A DNA stretch of 64,000 nt, from assembly GCF_018613805.1 (NCBI RefSeq), contig NZ_JAGGPL010000001.1, positions 124,001 to 188,000 of the forward strand, written 5' to 3'. The notes under the pieces are model-generated. The model saw only the letters and a program-made list of their open reading frames with translations. It did no database searches and was not told the origin of the DNA. The DNA is from Arthrobacter sp. ISL-48 (lineage in GTDB: Bacteria > Actinomycetota > Actinomycetes > Actinomycetales > Micrococcaceae). Below, piece by piece: positions 1-9,087 of this stretch (position 1 is the stretch's first letter; every line of letters begins with the position of its first letter). The translations under genes and the position numbers were made by a program.

Positions 1-1232
1 GAGGAATCGATCCGGATGGCCGGGTCCTCCGACGCCGGTGTGGAGGCATCAAAATCGTCCATGGCGGTGAAGATCGTGCCCCTCTCATCCAAGAGCACCA
101 CTTCGCCGCCTGCTGGCAGGAAGTTCCGTTCCGGGACCTCGGCGTAGACGCGGGCTTCGACGGCGTGGCCGTTGAGTTCGACGTCGGACTGGCGGACGGT
201 GAGCACCTCGCCAGCGGCGATGCGCACCTGCCATTCGACCAGATCGACGCCGGTAACCATTTCGGTGACGGGGTGTTCCACCTGCAGGCGGGTGTTCATC
301 TCCATGAAGAAGAACTCGTCCGGGGCGTCGTCGGAGACCAGGAACTCCACGGTCCCGGCCCCACTGTAGTTGACACTGCGGGCGGCCTGACAGGCGGCTT
401 CTCCGATCCTCGCCCGGACCGCGGCACCGTCGGGAAGTGATTCCAGCAGCGGAGATGGCGCCTCCTCGATGACCTTTTGGTGCCGGCGCTGCAGGGAGCA
501 TTCACGCTCGCCAAGAAAGATGACGTTGCCATGGTTGTCGGCCAGGACCTGCACCTCGATGTGCCGGGGCGTGGACACAAGCCTTTCCAGGAACAGGGTG
601 TCGTCGCCGAACGCACTCGCCGCGACGCGCCGGGCCGTGGCCAGGGTGGCTTCCAGTTCCTCGGACCGTTCGACGGCGTGCATGCCCTTGCCGCCGCCGC
701 CCGCGGAGGGCTTGATGAGCAAGGGAAAGCCGACTCGGGCCGCGGCCTTAACCAGCTGGGCATCAGTCAGTCCCGGCTGTGCGATTCCCGGGACGACGGG
801 AACGCCGTAACCTGCCACGTGATTCTTGGACCGGATCTTGTCCCCCATGATATTCAGGGAGTCAACGCCGGGGCCGATGAACGTGATGCCGGCTTTCTCC
901 AGGGCCCGGGCAAAGTCCACATTCTCACTCAGGAAGCCGTAGCCGGGGTGGACAGCCTCGGCGCCGCTGTCACGGCAGGCCTGGAGAATGGCCTCGATCT
1001 TGAGGTAGCTCTCGGACGCGGCGGCCGGGCCGATCAGCACGGCGCTGTCCGCTTCGCGCACGTGGCGCGCGCCGGCGTCGGCCTCGCTGTACACGGCGAC
1101 CGAACGAATGCCCAGGGCGCGCAGGGTCCGGATCACGCGGCAGGCGATCTCGCCGCGGTTGGCCACGAGCACGGTATGGAACAGCGGCTCGGGGCTCTGG
1201 GGCTTCTGCTGTGGTATGGAAGTACTCGTCAT
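1..1232 (-). CDS. accA1: Methylcrotonyl-CoA carboxylase, biotin-carboxylase (alpha) subunit, 3' end outside window
   Basis: Carboxylates biotin with ATP and bicarbonate and presents the carboxyl group to the beta subunit encoded just upstream. About 410 residues are visible: a biotin-carboxylase N-terminal fold ([12 protein letters not shown] near residue 21, [10 protein letters not shown] near 95), the ATP-grasp loop GGGGKGM at 178-184 and the catalytic [14 protein letters not shown] at 311-324. The biotinyl domain lies beyond the window edge. The ATG at 1232 is 7 bp after the beta-subunit stop, so the two are surely cotranscribed. Substrate is inferred from the MCC-type beta partner; a propionyl/acetyl-CoA alpha subunit would look the same in this part. 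Confidence 0.93.
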   Translation of the reverse strand, partial: MTSTSIPQQKPQSPEPLFHTVLVANRGEIACRVIRTLRALGIRSVAVYSEADAGARHVREADSAVLIGPAAASESYLKIEAILQACRDSGAEAVHPGYGFLSENVDFARALEKAGITFIGPGVDSLNIMGDKIRSKNHVAGYGVPVVPGIAQPGLTDAQLVKAAARVGFPLLIKPSAGGGGKGMHAVERSEELEATLATARRVAASAFGDDTLFLERLVSTPRHIEVQVLADNHGNVIFLGERECSLQRRHQKVIEEAPSPLLESLPDGAAVRARIGEAACQAARSVNYSGAGTVEFLVSDDAPDEFFFMEMNTRLQVEHPVTEMVTGVDLVEWQVRIAAGEVLTVRQSDVELNGHAVEARVYAEVPERNFLPAGGEVVLLDERGTIFTAMDDFDASTPASEDPAIRIDS

Positions 1233-1239
1233 CTCGGCC

Positions 1240-2847
1240 TCACATCCTAAAGAGGCCGAAGGAGGTCTCCGGCAATGGGGTGCGGGAGACGACGTCGAGT
1301 GCCAGCCCCAGAACAGTGCGGGTATCCGCGGGGTCGATCACGCCGTCATCCCACAGCCGGGCGGTGGAGTAGTACGGGCTGCCCTGGTCCTCGTATTGCT
1401 GCTTGATGGGGGCCTTGAACGCTTCCTCGTCAGCGGCGGACCAGTCCTGCCCCGCAGCCTGGTACTGATCCCGCTTCACCGTGGCCAGCACGCTGGAAGC
1501 CTGGTTCCCGCCCATCACCGAGATCCGGGACGCAGGCCACATCCACAGGAACCGCGGCGAGTAGGCCCGGCCGCACATCGAGTAGTTGCCCGCCCCGAAC
1601 GATCCGCCAATCACTACCGTCAGCTTGGGTACCCGGGCCGTGGCCACAGCCGTGACCATCTTGGCTCCGTTCTTCGCGATCCCGCCCTGCTCGGAGTCCT
1701 TACCCACCATGAACCCCGAGATGTTCTGCAGGAAGACCAGCGGAATGCCGCGCTGGTCACACAGCTCGATGAAGTGCGCGCCCTTGAGCGAGGACTCGCT
1801 GAAAAGCACACCGTTGTTCGCCACGATCCCCACCGGGTGCCCATGCAGCCTGGCGAAGCCCGTGACGAGGGTGGCGCCGTACTCCCTCTTGAACTCGTGG
1901 AACCTGCTGCCGTCCACCAGCCGCGCAATGACCTCGTGGACGTCGTACTGGGCATTGACGTCCGTCGGGACGGCACCATACAGCTCCTCCGGATCGGCCA
2001 GAGGTTCGACGGCGGTGTCCACCTCCCAGGCGGGAGCGGCCGGGCGGGGCAGGGTGGCCACAATGTCGCGGACAATCTGCAGCGCGTGCTCGTCGTTTTC
2101 CGCCAAGTGGTCCGTGACCCCGGAAATCCTCGAATGCACTTCCCCGCCGCCCAGCTCCTCAGCGGTGACAATCTCCCCGATGGCTGCCTTCACCAGCGGC
2201 GGGCCGCCCAGGAAGATGGTCCCCTGGTTCCGGACAATGACTGTCTCGTCACTCATGGCGGGAACGTACGCCCCACCTGCCGTGCAGGAACCCATCACCG
2301 AAGCAATCTGCGGGATCTTCGCAGCGGACAGCCTCGCCTGGTTATAGAAGATCCGGCCGAAGTGCTCCTTATCCGGAAACACTTCATCCTGCTTCGGCAG
2401 GAATGCACCTCCGGAATCCACCAGGTAGATACAGGGAAGCCGGTTCTCGAGGGCAATTTCCTGGGCGCGGAGGTGCTTCTTCACCGTCATCGGATAATAG
2501 GTACCGCCTTTGACCGTTGCGTCGTTGGAAATGACCAGCACCTGCCGGCCATGCACCAGACCGATACCCGCGATCACGCCTGCACCCGGGGAATCATCGT
2601 TATACATCCCGTTCGCGGCCAGGGGCGCGATCTCGAGGAACGGGCTGCCATCATCCAGCAACCGGTCGATGCGCTCCCGCGGCAACAGCTTGCCCCTGGC
2701 TACATGGCGCTCACGCGACTTTTCCGGCCCGCCCAACGCGGCTTGGGCCAACTTGTCCCGCAGTTCTTCGGCGAGCACCAGCTGTTCTGCCCGGTTCACT
2801 GCGAAGGAGCCGCTGGATGCGTCAAGCCGGCTGACGAGTGTCTCCAT
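1240..2847 (-). CDS. accD1: Methylcrotonyl-CoA carboxylase, carboxyltransferase (beta) subunit
   Basis: Transfers the carboxyl group from biotin to 3-methylcrotonyl-CoA in leucine breakdown. The protein has the two crotonase-like carboxyltransferase halves. The first carries [19 protein letters not shown] and [16 protein letters not shown]; the second carries NNGVLFSES, the GFMVG loop and [20 protein letters not shown]. These stretches match MCC beta and mycobacterial AccD1 far better than acetyl- or propionyl-CoA carboxylase beta. The ATG at 2847 gives 535 aa and has AGGAACGG upstream; an ATG at 2871 would add 8 residues but has no ribosome site. It heads the operon with the alpha subunit and is divergent from a TetR gene, with paired palindromes between them. 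Confidence 0.92.
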   Translation of the reverse strand: METLVSRLDASSGSFAVNRAEQLVLAEELRDKLAQAALGGPEKSRERHVARGKLLPRERIDRLLDDGSPFLEIAPLAANGMYNDDSPGAGVIAGIGLVHGRQVLVISNDATVKGGTYYPMTVKKHLRAQEIALENRLPCIYLVDSGGAFLPKQDEVFPDKEHFGRIFYNQARLSAAKIPQIASVMGSCTAGGAYVPAMSDETVIVRNQGTIFLGGPPLVKAAIGEIVTAEELGGGEVHSRISGVTDHLAENDEHALQIVRDIVATLPRPAAPAWEVDTAVEPLADPEELYGAVPTDVNAQYDVHEVIARLVDGSRFHEFKREYGATLVTGFARLHGHPVGIVANNGVLFSESSLKGAHFIELCDQRGIPLVFLQNISGFMVGKDSEQGGIAKNGAKMVTAVATARVPKLTVVIGGSFGAGNYSMCGRAYSPRFLWMWPASRISVMGGNQASSVLATVKRDQYQAAGQDWSAADEEAFKAPIKQQYEDQGSPYYSTARLWDDGVIDPADTRTVLGLALDVVSRTPLPETSFGLFRM

Positions 2848-2895
2848 GGACTGGGTCCGTTCCTGTTCCATTCAAAAGCCGTAACGGCCAACTCG

Positions 2896-2937
2896 GTTAG
2901 TGTGCAGTAACTGAGATTTAGGTTAGTCTCTATTAAC
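2896..2937. promoter_or_regulatory. Two GTTA-N8-TAAC palindromes, likely TetR operators
   Basis: The divergent intergenic region holds two 16-bp sites of the same design: GTTAGTGTGCAGTAAC at 2896-2911 and GTTAGTCTCTATTAAC at 2922-2937, with centres 26 bp apart. The first has 7-bp arms with one mismatch; the second keeps the outer 4 bp and a weaker interior. Size and place fit operators of the divergent TetR protein acting on both promoters. A third site of this design lies at 24296-24311, in front of an acyl-CoA dehydrogenase. Confidence 0.6.
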
Positions 2938-2992
2938 TGTGATGTCCAACACACAGCCGCCTTGCTAGAATTTGCAGGTCCGAGGAGGAAAT

Positions 2993-3697
2993 GTGCCCAC
3001 CGCCCAGGCCCCGCAATCACATCAGCGCAGCCCTTTGATCCAACCCGGCCAGACCCGGCCCGGCGCATCAACCCAGCCTGGGGCGTCAACCCGGCCCGGC
3101 GCATCAACCCAGCGCAGCCAGGCGAAGGAGAACCGGCGCCAGGCCCTGCTGGCGGCGGCAGCGTCCCTGTTCGCTGTGAACGGGTTCAACCGCGTGTCGC
3201 TGGAGGACCTGGGCGCTGCAGCAGGGGTCAGTGGGCCTGCGGTGTACCGGCACTTCTCGGGCAAGCAGGCCGTCCTGGGCGACCTGCTGCTCACCGTCAG
3301 CCGCGAACTGCTCGACGGCGGCCGCCGGGTAGTGGCCGAAACGGCTGATCCCCGGATAGCCCTGGACCGGCTGGTGGAGTTTCAGGTGGACTTTGCGCTG
3401 GGCAAGCCCGATGTGATCCGGGTCCAGGACCGCGACTTCAGCAATCTCACAGAGCAGGACCAGGCCGAGGTGCGGGCCTTACAGCGCAGCTACGTCGAAG
3501 TGTGGGTTGAGGTCCTCGCGGCTCTGCATCCTGCCATGGACGCCGCCGACCTTCGGATGCGGGCCCACGCCACGTTCGGCCTGATCAACTCCACACCTCA
3601 TTCGGTGCGCAGCCATGGCCGCAAGATGGCGTCCAAGACTGCCAGGCCGCTGCTCGAGAGCATGGCGCTGGCGGCCCTCACCGTTGAGGCCCCATAA
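2993..3697 (+). CDS. TetR/AcrR-family transcriptional regulator
   Basis: A 234-aa regulator divergent from the MCC operon and probably its repressor, released by an acyl-CoA intermediate (inference from position). The GTG at 2993 is chosen because AGGAGG lies at 2983-2988; an in-frame TTG at 2972 would precede that site. After an unusual Pro/Ser/Thr/Gln-rich tail of about 40 residues comes the HTH: RRQALLAAAASLFAVNGFN, then SLEDLGAAAGVSGPAVYRHF, the recognition helix. The rest is helical and variable, as usual for ligand domains of this family. The N-terminal tail contains three hexapeptide repeats encoded by an 18-bp tandem repeat. Confidence 0.85.
   Translation: MPTAQAPQSHQRSPLIQPGQTRPGASTQPGASTRPGASTQRSQAKENRRQALLAAAASLFAVNGFNRVSLEDLGAAAGVSGPAVYRHFSGKQAVLGDLLLTVSRELLDGGRRVVAETADPRIALDRLVEFQVDFALGKPDVIRVQDRDFSNLTEQDQAEVRALQRSYVEVWVEVLAALHPAMDAADLRMRAHATFGLINSTPHSVRSHGRKMASKTARPLLESMALAALTVEAP
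3059..3112 (+). repeat. Three 18-bp tandem repeats inside the TetR gene
   Basis: Units at 3059-3076, 3077-3094 and 3095-3112 encode PGASTQ, PGASTR and PGASTQ. Units 1 and 3 are identical and unit 2 differs at three bases. They lengthen the disordered N-terminal tail by whole codons, so copy number can vary between strains without breaking the frame. Confidence 0.85.
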
Positions 3698-3806
3698 CGC
3701 TGAGGCTCTTAACGCGCATCAGCTGCCCGGACCCGCATGACCGGCGCCGGGCACCAACGTCTATGCGCGCCCGGGCCGCTGATAAGGGAGTCCCTGCACC
3801 TGCCTG

Positions 3807-5291
3807 CTAGACCATCGTCAGGACCATGCCGGGGTCGGCCAGGATCGCGCCGACGTCAGCCAGGAACCGCGAGCCCTGCTCACCATCCACGAGCCGGTGG
3901 TCAAAGGACAGGCTCAGCGTCATGACCTGGCGCAGGGCCACCTCGCCCTGGAACTCCCAAGGCGCCCTCCGGACCGCTCCCAGGGCCAGGATGGCTGCCT
4001 CGCCGGGGTTGAGGATGGGCGTTCCGGCGTCGATGCCGAATACCCCGATGTTGGTGATGGAGATGGTGCCGCCGGACAGCTCGGCCGGCGACGTCTTCCC
4101 GGCCCGGGCCGTCTCGGTCAGTCCGGTCAGGGCTTCGGACAGTTCGGTCAGGGACAGGGTGTCCGCGTCCTTGATGTTCGGTACGGTCAGGCCACGGGGT
4201 GTTGCGGCGGCGATGCCCAGGTTCACGTAGTTGAACTGCACAATCTCCTGGCGCGCGTCGTCCCAGCGGGAGTTCAAACTGGGATTCCTCCGGAGCGCAA
4301 TCAGTACGGCCTTGGCTCCCAGGGTCAGTGGCGTGAGCTTGTACCCGGCAAAAGCGCGACTTGCCTTCAGCCTGGCGAGCAGGTCCATGGCGGGTGTGAC
4401 ATCAATGGTCAGGAATTCCGTCACGTGCGGAGCCGTGAATGCGCTGGCGACCATCGCGGCTGCCGTGAACTTTCGAACGCCCCTGATGGGAGTGCGGACT
4501 TCGCGCTCTTCCGAGGCTCGTGCCCCGGCAGTTGTTCCCTGCCCGTCCGGCGCCGCGCCAAGGTTACGGGCCGCCGCGGGAAGGTCCCCGCCGCCGATAA
4601 ATTTTCGGACGTCGTCGCGGGTGATCAGCCCGCCCGGGCCGCTGCCCGTGACCTCGGCCAGCTCCACCCCAAGGTCCTTGGCCAGCTTCCGCACCGGGGG
4701 TGTGGACCTGGGCCGTTCACCCGCGGGAGCCCCAGGAATTTCCAGGGAGGGTTCCACGGCGGCAGGAGCTTCAGGAGTCCGTCCCGGGCTTACAGGAGCA
4801 GCAGGAGGGGCGGCAAGGATGCGGGACCGCCGCACCGGCCGTCCGGAACTCTCGACGACGGCGCCATAGCCGACCAGGTTCGGTTGCCTGGTGGAGGCTC
4901 CCGCCTCAACGGAGTTCGAGTCAACGGCGCCCGACCCGGCGGCCGGTCCCGATCCTCCTCCGTTCGCACCGGACCAGGCCCCGGCATGGTTCGCACCCAC
5001 CCCGGCGGGTGTGGCTGTGGAAGGCTGCTCGCCGCCGTCGTCCGCTACCTCGAACGAGACGATCGGCTTGCCCACTTCCACAATGGTTCCGGGCTGTTCG
5101 TGGAGCGCCGTGATGACTCCCGCGAAGGGCGACGGCAACTCAACCACGGCCTTGGCGGTTTCAACCTCGGCGATGACCTGATTGAGGCTGACGGTATCCC
5201 CCACCCCGACCTTCCAGCTGAGGATTTCGGATTCCGTGAGGCCTTCCCCGAGATCCGGGAGCCTGAATTCCTTGATCATGGTGGCGCTCAT
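3807..5291 (-). CDS. bkdC: Branched-chain 2-oxoacid dehydrogenase E2 (dihydrolipoamide acyltransferase)
   Basis: Core acyltransferase that moves branched acyl groups from E1 to CoA through a swinging lipoyl arm. The 494 residues show one N-terminal lipoyl domain with the lipoylated lysine in VETAKAVVELP (K47), a Gly/Ala/Pro-rich linker, an E3/E1-binding domain (RKLAKDLGVELAEVTGSGPGG) and a catalytic domain ending in the active-site motif DHRLVDG near residue 465. The ATG at 5291 overlaps the E1-beta stop as ATGA, so coupling is tight. A 2-oxoglutarate or pyruvate E2 is less likely, because E1 is a split alpha/beta type next to MCC. No E3 gene is in the cluster. Confidence 0.92.
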   Translation of the reverse strand: MSATMIKEFRLPDLGEGLTESEILSWKVGVGDTVSLNQVIAEVETAKAVVELPSPFAGVITALHEQPGTIVEVGKPIVSFEVADDGGEQPSTATPAGVGANHAGAWSGANGGGSGPAAGSGAVDSNSVEAGASTRQPNLVGYGAVVESSGRPVRRSRILAAPPAAPVSPGRTPEAPAAVEPSLEIPGAPAGERPRSTPPVRKLAKDLGVELAEVTGSGPGGLITRDDVRKFIGGGDLPAAARNLGAAPDGQGTTAGARASEEREVRTPIRGVRKFTAAAMVASAFTAPHVTEFLTIDVTPAMDLLARLKASRAFAGYKLTPLTLGAKAVLIALRRNPSLNSRWDDARQEIVQFNYVNLGIAAATPRGLTVPNIKDADTLSLTELSEALTGLTETARAGKTSPAELSGGTISITNIGVFGIDAGTPILNPGEAAILALGAVRRAPWEFQGEVALRQVMTLSLSFDHRLVDGEQGSRFLADVGAILADPGMVLTMV

Positions 5292-6298
5292 CCCTCCAGC
5301 CCGCTGAGCGAGTTCGGACGGCCCAGCGCGCGGTCCACGCCGTCGAGGATCCTGTCCAGGCCGGGAACGTGGTGCATTTCCAGCTTGGAGTAGGGGTAGG
5401 GGATGTCGAAGCCGGTCACCCGGACCGGCGCCGCCTCCAGGTGGTAGAAGCACCGTTCGGTGATGCTGGCCGCCACTTCCGCTCCCACACCGCCGGACTG
5501 GCCGGCTTCATGCGTTACCACCAGCCGGCCGGTCTTCCGCACTGACGCCTCCACCGTGGCATAGTCCACGGGTGCCAGCGAGCGCAGGTCGATGACCTCG
5601 ATGGAGATGCCCTCGTCGGTGGCGGCGGTGGCGGCATCCCGGGCGGTCTTGACCAGCGGGCCGTAGGCCACGAGCGTCACGTCGGTGCCTTCGGTGAGCA
5701 CGCGTGCCTTGTCCATGGGGATGGCGGAGCCGGGATCGATCGATTCATCGACCTCGCCTTTGTCGTGATAGCGCCGCTTGGGCTCGAAATAGAGGACGGG
5801 GTCGTCGCAGGAGATTGCCTGCTGGATTACGGTATGCGCGTCCTGGGGGTTGGAAACGGTCACGACCCGGAGTCCTGAGGTATGGGTGAAGTAGGCTTCC
5901 GGCGATTCGGAGTGGTGTTCGGGTGAACCGATGCCGCCGCCGAACGGCACGCGGACGGTGATGGGCATCTTCACCGCGCCCTGGGTTCGGTAGTGCAGCT
6001 TGGCGACCTGGCTGACGATCTGGTCGAAGGCCGGGTAGATGAAGCCGTCGAACTGGATTTCCACCACGGGCCGGTAGCCACGGTACGCCAGGCCGACGGC
6101 GGTGCCCATGATGGCCGACTCGGCCAGGGGCGTATCCACCACGCGGTGCTTGCCGAAGTCCTTCTGGAGTCCGTCGGTTACCCTGAAAACACCACCCAGG
6201 GTACCGATGTCCTCTCCCAGCAGGATGACCTTGGGATCGTTCTCGAGGGATTTGCGCAGGCCAGCGTTGATGGCACGGGCAAAGGTCATCTGGGTCAT
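5288..6298 (-). CDS. bkdB: Branched-chain 2-oxoacid dehydrogenase E1, beta subunit
   Basis: Beta half of the thiamine-diphosphate decarboxylase that starts oxidative breakdown of the leucine, isoleucine and valine keto acids. The 336 residues carry the transketolase pyrimidine-domain signatures LLGEDIGTLGGVFRVT and the run VVEIQFDGFIYPAFDQI, then the C-terminal domain with RSLAPVDYATV and VVTHEAG. Length is normal for the family. The start overlaps the E1-alpha stop by one base (TGATG) and the stop overlaps the E2 start by four, making one translationally coupled unit. Similarity to pyruvate dehydrogenase beta is inherent; context favours branched-chain substrates. Confidence 0.92.
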   Translation of the reverse strand: MTQMTFARAINAGLRKSLENDPKVILLGEDIGTLGGVFRVTDGLQKDFGKHRVVDTPLAESAIMGTAVGLAYRGYRPVVEIQFDGFIYPAFDQIVSQVAKLHYRTQGAVKMPITVRVPFGGGIGSPEHHSESPEAYFTHTSGLRVVTVSNPQDAHTVIQQAISCDDPVLYFEPKRRYHDKGEVDESIDPGSAIPMDKARVLTEGTDVTLVAYGPLVKTARDAATAATDEGISIEVIDLRSLAPVDYATVEASVRKTGRLVVTHEAGQSGGVGAEVAASITERCFYHLEAAPVRVTGFDIPYPYSKLEMHHVPGLDRILDGVDRALGRPNSLSGLEG

Positions 6299-7476
6299 CA
6301 GCGTGCACCTTCTTCTGAAGCGGCTCCTGCGGGGTCACCGAAGGAAGCCAGGTAACGGGAGTAGTGGTCCTGCTGCCGGTCCAGCCAGCTGTTCGGTGAG
6401 CTGTAGACGTGCTTGAAAATGTCCAGCGGCTCCGGGTCAGGCATGGTGGTGCAGCCCAGGCGCATCTCGCGGGCCACGGCGTCCGCCTTCACGTGGACGT
6501 GCTGCTGCAGCTCTTCGGTGAAGAGGCCCTTGCGCTCCAGGAGTGACGCCACCCGGGAGATGGGGTCCTTGGCTGCCCAGTCCTCCAGCTCGTTTGGGTC
6601 CCGGTAGCGGGTGGGATCATCGGCGGTGGTGTGCGGGCCCATGCGGTAGGTGACGGCTTCGATGAAGGTCGGTCCGCCGCCGCGGCGGGCGCGGTCAAGG
6701 GCCACGCGGGTCGCCGCCATCACGGCCAGGACATCGTTGCCGTCCACCCGCATGCTGGGAATGCCGAAGCCGGTGGCCCTGTCAGCGAGCTGGATGTGGG
6801 ACTGCAACCGCACCGGCTCCGAGATGGCCCACTGGTTGTTTTGGCAGAAGAAGACCACCGGCACCTGGAAGCTGGCCGCGAAGACCATGGCCTCGTTGAC
6901 GTCGCCTTCGCTGGTGGCACCATCGCCGAAGTAGGTGATAGCCACCGAGTCCGCACCGTCGTTCTGGATTCCCATGGCATAGCCCGTGGCATGCAGGGTC
7001 TGCGCTCCAATGATGATCTGCGGTGTTGCCATGTTGATCGTGTACGGGTCCCATCCTGCCGACGCGTTTCCCCGCCACACCCTGATAATGTCCGTCAGCC
7101 CCACCCCGCGGCAGTACGCCACTCCGTTTTCCCGGTAGCTGGAAAAGACAAAGTCGTCATCTCGCAGGGCCCTGCCTGAGCCGATCTGGGACGCTTCCTG
7201 TCCCAGCAGTGGCGGCCAGAGAGCCAGCTCACCCTGGCGCTGGAGCGCCGTGGCCTCGACGTCGATCCGCCGAACCACCATCATGTCCTCGTAGAGGGAG
7301 CACAGGTTTTCGTCTGTGATCTCCTGCACCCAGGGATCGAATTCCGGATGGCTGATCCGCTCCCCCGCGGGGGTGACCAGCTGGATCAGGTTTCCGCCGG
7401 AACCTCCGTGGTCTTCTGCGCTGTTGCCGGGGCCTCCGGCGCTTGGTCCGCCCTGGCCCGCTTCGTCTGTAGACAC
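6298..7476 (-). CDS. bkdA: Branched-chain 2-oxoacid dehydrogenase E1, alpha subunit
   Basis: Alpha half of the decarboxylase, which holds the thiamine diphosphate. The cofactor motif begins GDGATSEGDVNEA near residue 180 and ends with the asparagine pair of FFCQNNQWA; the phosphorylation-loop-like YRMGPHTTADDPTRYR follows. The GTG at 7476 (392 aa) is preferred, having GAGAAGG about 12 bases upstream; a GTG at 7497 would add seven residues. First gene of the bkd operon, transcribed away from an Lrp-type regulator across a region rich in palindromes. The Gly/Ser-rich first 35 residues are poorly conserved in this family. Confidence 0.92.
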   Translation of the reverse strand: MSTDEAGQGGPSAGGPGNSAEDHGGSGGNLIQLVTPAGERISHPEFDPWVQEITDENLCSLYEDMMVVRRIDVEATALQRQGELALWPPLLGQEASQIGSGRALRDDDFVFSSYRENGVAYCRGVGLTDIIRVWRGNASAGWDPYTINMATPQIIIGAQTLHATGYAMGIQNDGADSVAITYFGDGATSEGDVNEAMVFAASFQVPVVFFCQNNQWAISEPVRLQSHIQLADRATGFGIPSMRVDGNDVLAVMAATRVALDRARRGGGPTFIEAVTYRMGPHTTADDPTRYRDPNELEDWAAKDPISRVASLLERKGLFTEELQQHVHVKADAVAREMRLGCTTMPDPEPLDIFKHVYSSPNSWLDRQQDHYSRYLASFGDPAGAASEEGAR

Positions 7477-7568
7477 GATCGCCCGCAACCTTCTCACGTC
7501 GTTTGACCGGCCCTTGGGGACTTGTGGTCCCGCCGTTGCCAGCCGCCCGGGCGCCGTTGCCCCGGATA

Positions 7569-7588
7569 ATTGTGACCATACTCACAAT
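7569..7588. promoter_or_regulatory. Perfect 7-6-7 palindrome in the bkd/Lrp intergenic region
   Basis: ATTGTGA and TCACAAT flank CCATAC, a perfect inverted repeat. It lies 93 bp upstream of the bkdA start and 83 bp upstream of the Lrp gene. Lrp/AsnC proteins and some CRP-type regulators bind sites of this size, so a role in controlling bkd is likely. No experimental motif is known to me for this exact sequence. Confidence 0.55.
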
Positions 7589-7620
7589 GCTCAATGGGTA
7601 CAACCACTGCTCGGATAGCT

Positions 7621-7674
7621 GAGCATAATGCTCTGTCTGGTCGTCCCAGACCGTGCTAGCGTTGCGCATTATGC
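7621..7674. promoter_or_regulatory. Two GCAT(A/T)ATGC palindromes, likely Lrp autoregulatory sites
   Basis: GAGCATAATGCTC at 7621-7633 is a perfect 6-1-6 palindrome. GCATTATGC at 7666-7674 shares its core and overlaps the Lrp start codon. The centres are 43 bp apart, about four helical turns, which places both on the same DNA face. An Lrp-type octamer wrapping DNA could use them for autorepression. Confidence 0.5.
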
Positions 7675-8144
7675 AAGCTTTGGATGGCACTGATACCCGG
7701 CTGCTTTCGGCGCTGGCACGTGACCCCCGCCGGACGGTGGTGGCACTCGCGCAGAAGCTTGGCCTGTCCAGGAACACTGTCCAGGCCAGGATGGCGCAGC
7801 TGGAGAAGAAACACGTCTTCCTGTCCTTCGAACGGCGAATCAACCCGGCGTCCCTGGGTTATCCGCTGATGGCCTTTATCTCAGTCCATGTGCAGCAACA
7901 GAAGCTGGGCCAACTGGCAAAGGACCTCGCCGGCGTCCCTGAGATCCTGGAAGGATACGGCCTCACCGGTTCCGCGGACCTTCTGCTGCGCGTCGTGGCC
8001 CTGGACGCTGAAGACCTGTTCAGGATCAACGGTAAGATCCTGGCCTGCGACGGCGTGGAGCGGACGGACACGGCACTCGCCATGGGCGAACTCATTCCCT
8101 TCCGCATCCAGCCCCTGCTTGAGCGCGGATCCGGAGAGGGCTAG
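7671..8144 (+). CDS. Lrp/AsnC-family regulator, likely BkdR-type
   Basis: A 157-aa regulator with an N-terminal HTH (DTRLLSALARDPRRTVVALA, then LGLSRNTVQARMAQLEKKHV) and a C-terminal RAM/AsnC ligand domain. It lies divergent from the bkd operon and probably senses a branched-chain amino or keto acid to control it, as BkdR proteins do elsewhere. The ATG at 7671 is taken; an in-frame GTG at 7653 would add six residues that do not fit the family. The start codon sits inside one of a pair of palindromes, which suggests autoregulation. No obvious ribosome site precedes it. Confidence 0.85.
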   Translation: MQALDGTDTRLLSALARDPRRTVVALAQKLGLSRNTVQARMAQLEKKHVFLSFERRINPASLGYPLMAFISVHVQQQKLGQLAKDLAGVPEILEGYGLTGSADLLLRVVALDAEDLFRINGKILACDGVERTDTALAMGELIPFRIQPLLERGSGEG

Positions 8145-8259
8145 GACTTCCCCTGCGGCCGGCCCGCCGGGTTATAGGCTGGTCCAAGTTGAATTCACGG
8201 GGCGCCGGTCAGGGGTCTTGAAACAAGGCAGCGCCGCGCTCTGCCGGAAAGGCTCCATC

Positions 8260-8949
8260 GTGAGCGATCCTCAGGAACCGAACCAGCCGGGCCAGCCCGA
8301 CGCCGGATCACCGCCGCAGCCACAGCCGGCACAGCACCAGCCGTCGCAGCAGGGCGCACAGCACCCGGGCGCACAGCCACCGGTACCGCCACAGCAACCA
8401 CCTGCAGCACCATATGGTGCACCCCAGTACCAGGGTCAGTATGCGGCTCCGGGCCGTTACGCCGGGGCCGGTCCGTACACCGCACCGTTCGGCCTGCCGG
8501 GCCAGGAGCCACCGGTCAAGGGCCGCAGGAAGCTGTGGATGATTCTTGGAATCGTGGGCGGTGTCCTGCTCCTGGTGATCGTCGGAGTGGTCATCCTGGT
8601 CAATGTTGTGGGAGGTGCCACCAACCAGGCCAAGGGCCTCGCGGACAACTTCACCAAGCTGGTCATTGCCGGAGACAGCTCCCAGGCCTACGACGACTAC
8701 CTGGACCCCGCGCTGAAGGAACAGTTGTCAAAGGAAGAGTTCATCGCCGGCATCCAGAGCCTGCAGATGGATGACACCTGCAAGCCCGCCTACGACAACC
8801 TCAAGGTCAGCTCTGACAACGGGACCAACGCGGCTGACGTGACCGGCCTCATCACCTGCAACAATGACAAGAAAATTGATCTTGCCTACCGCTTCGAAGG
8901 CAGGGACGAGCTCAAGATGATCACCATCAAATTGAAGCCCAAGGTGTAG
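8260..8949 (+). CDS. Membrane-anchored protein with Pro/Gln-rich cytoplasmic tail
   Basis: Function unknown. The 229 residues start with about 88 residues rich in Pro, Gln and Gly, then one transmembrane helix at about 92-117 flanked by KGRRK, and an outside domain of about 110 residues resembling the small DUF4878/lumazine-binding-like folds common in actinobacterial envelope proteins. Two cysteines (DDTCKP and ITCNND) could form a disulfide outside the cell. Start is the GTG at 8260 with GGAAAGG 8 bases upstream. It stands alone after the Lrp gene, 115 bp downstream and probably with its own promoter. Confidence 0.8.
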   Translation: MSDPQEPNQPGQPDAGSPPQPQPAQHQPSQQGAQHPGAQPPVPPQQPPAAPYGAPQYQGQYAAPGRYAGAGPYTAPFGLPGQEPPVKGRRKLWMILGIVGGVLLLVIVGVVILVNVVGGATNQAKGLADNFTKLVIAGDSSQAYDDYLDPALKEQLSKEEFIAGIQSLQMDDTCKPAYDNLKVSSDNGTNAADVTGLITCNNDKKIDLAYRFEGRDELKMITIKLKPKV

Positions 8950-9087
8950 CCAGCGTAATATCCGCGAAGCTCACGCATCCGTACCCATCCGTGCAGAACC
9001 CTGCTCCGAATCGCTTCCTGAGGATCCCGTCCGGGATCCCGCAGTCAGGTGGGACCCGTCATCCCGCCCTACCGGAAGGACTCGGCC

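Noticed and set aside
1108..2910. A 600-codon open frame antisense to the MCC beta gene
   Set aside because: It has no similarity to known families and mirrors the codon pattern of the real gene; long antisense frames are expected in high-GC DNA.
3698..3806. Terminator between the TetR gene and bkdC
   Set aside because: GC-rich short palindromes occur, but none forms a stable hairpin with a tail that I could defend.
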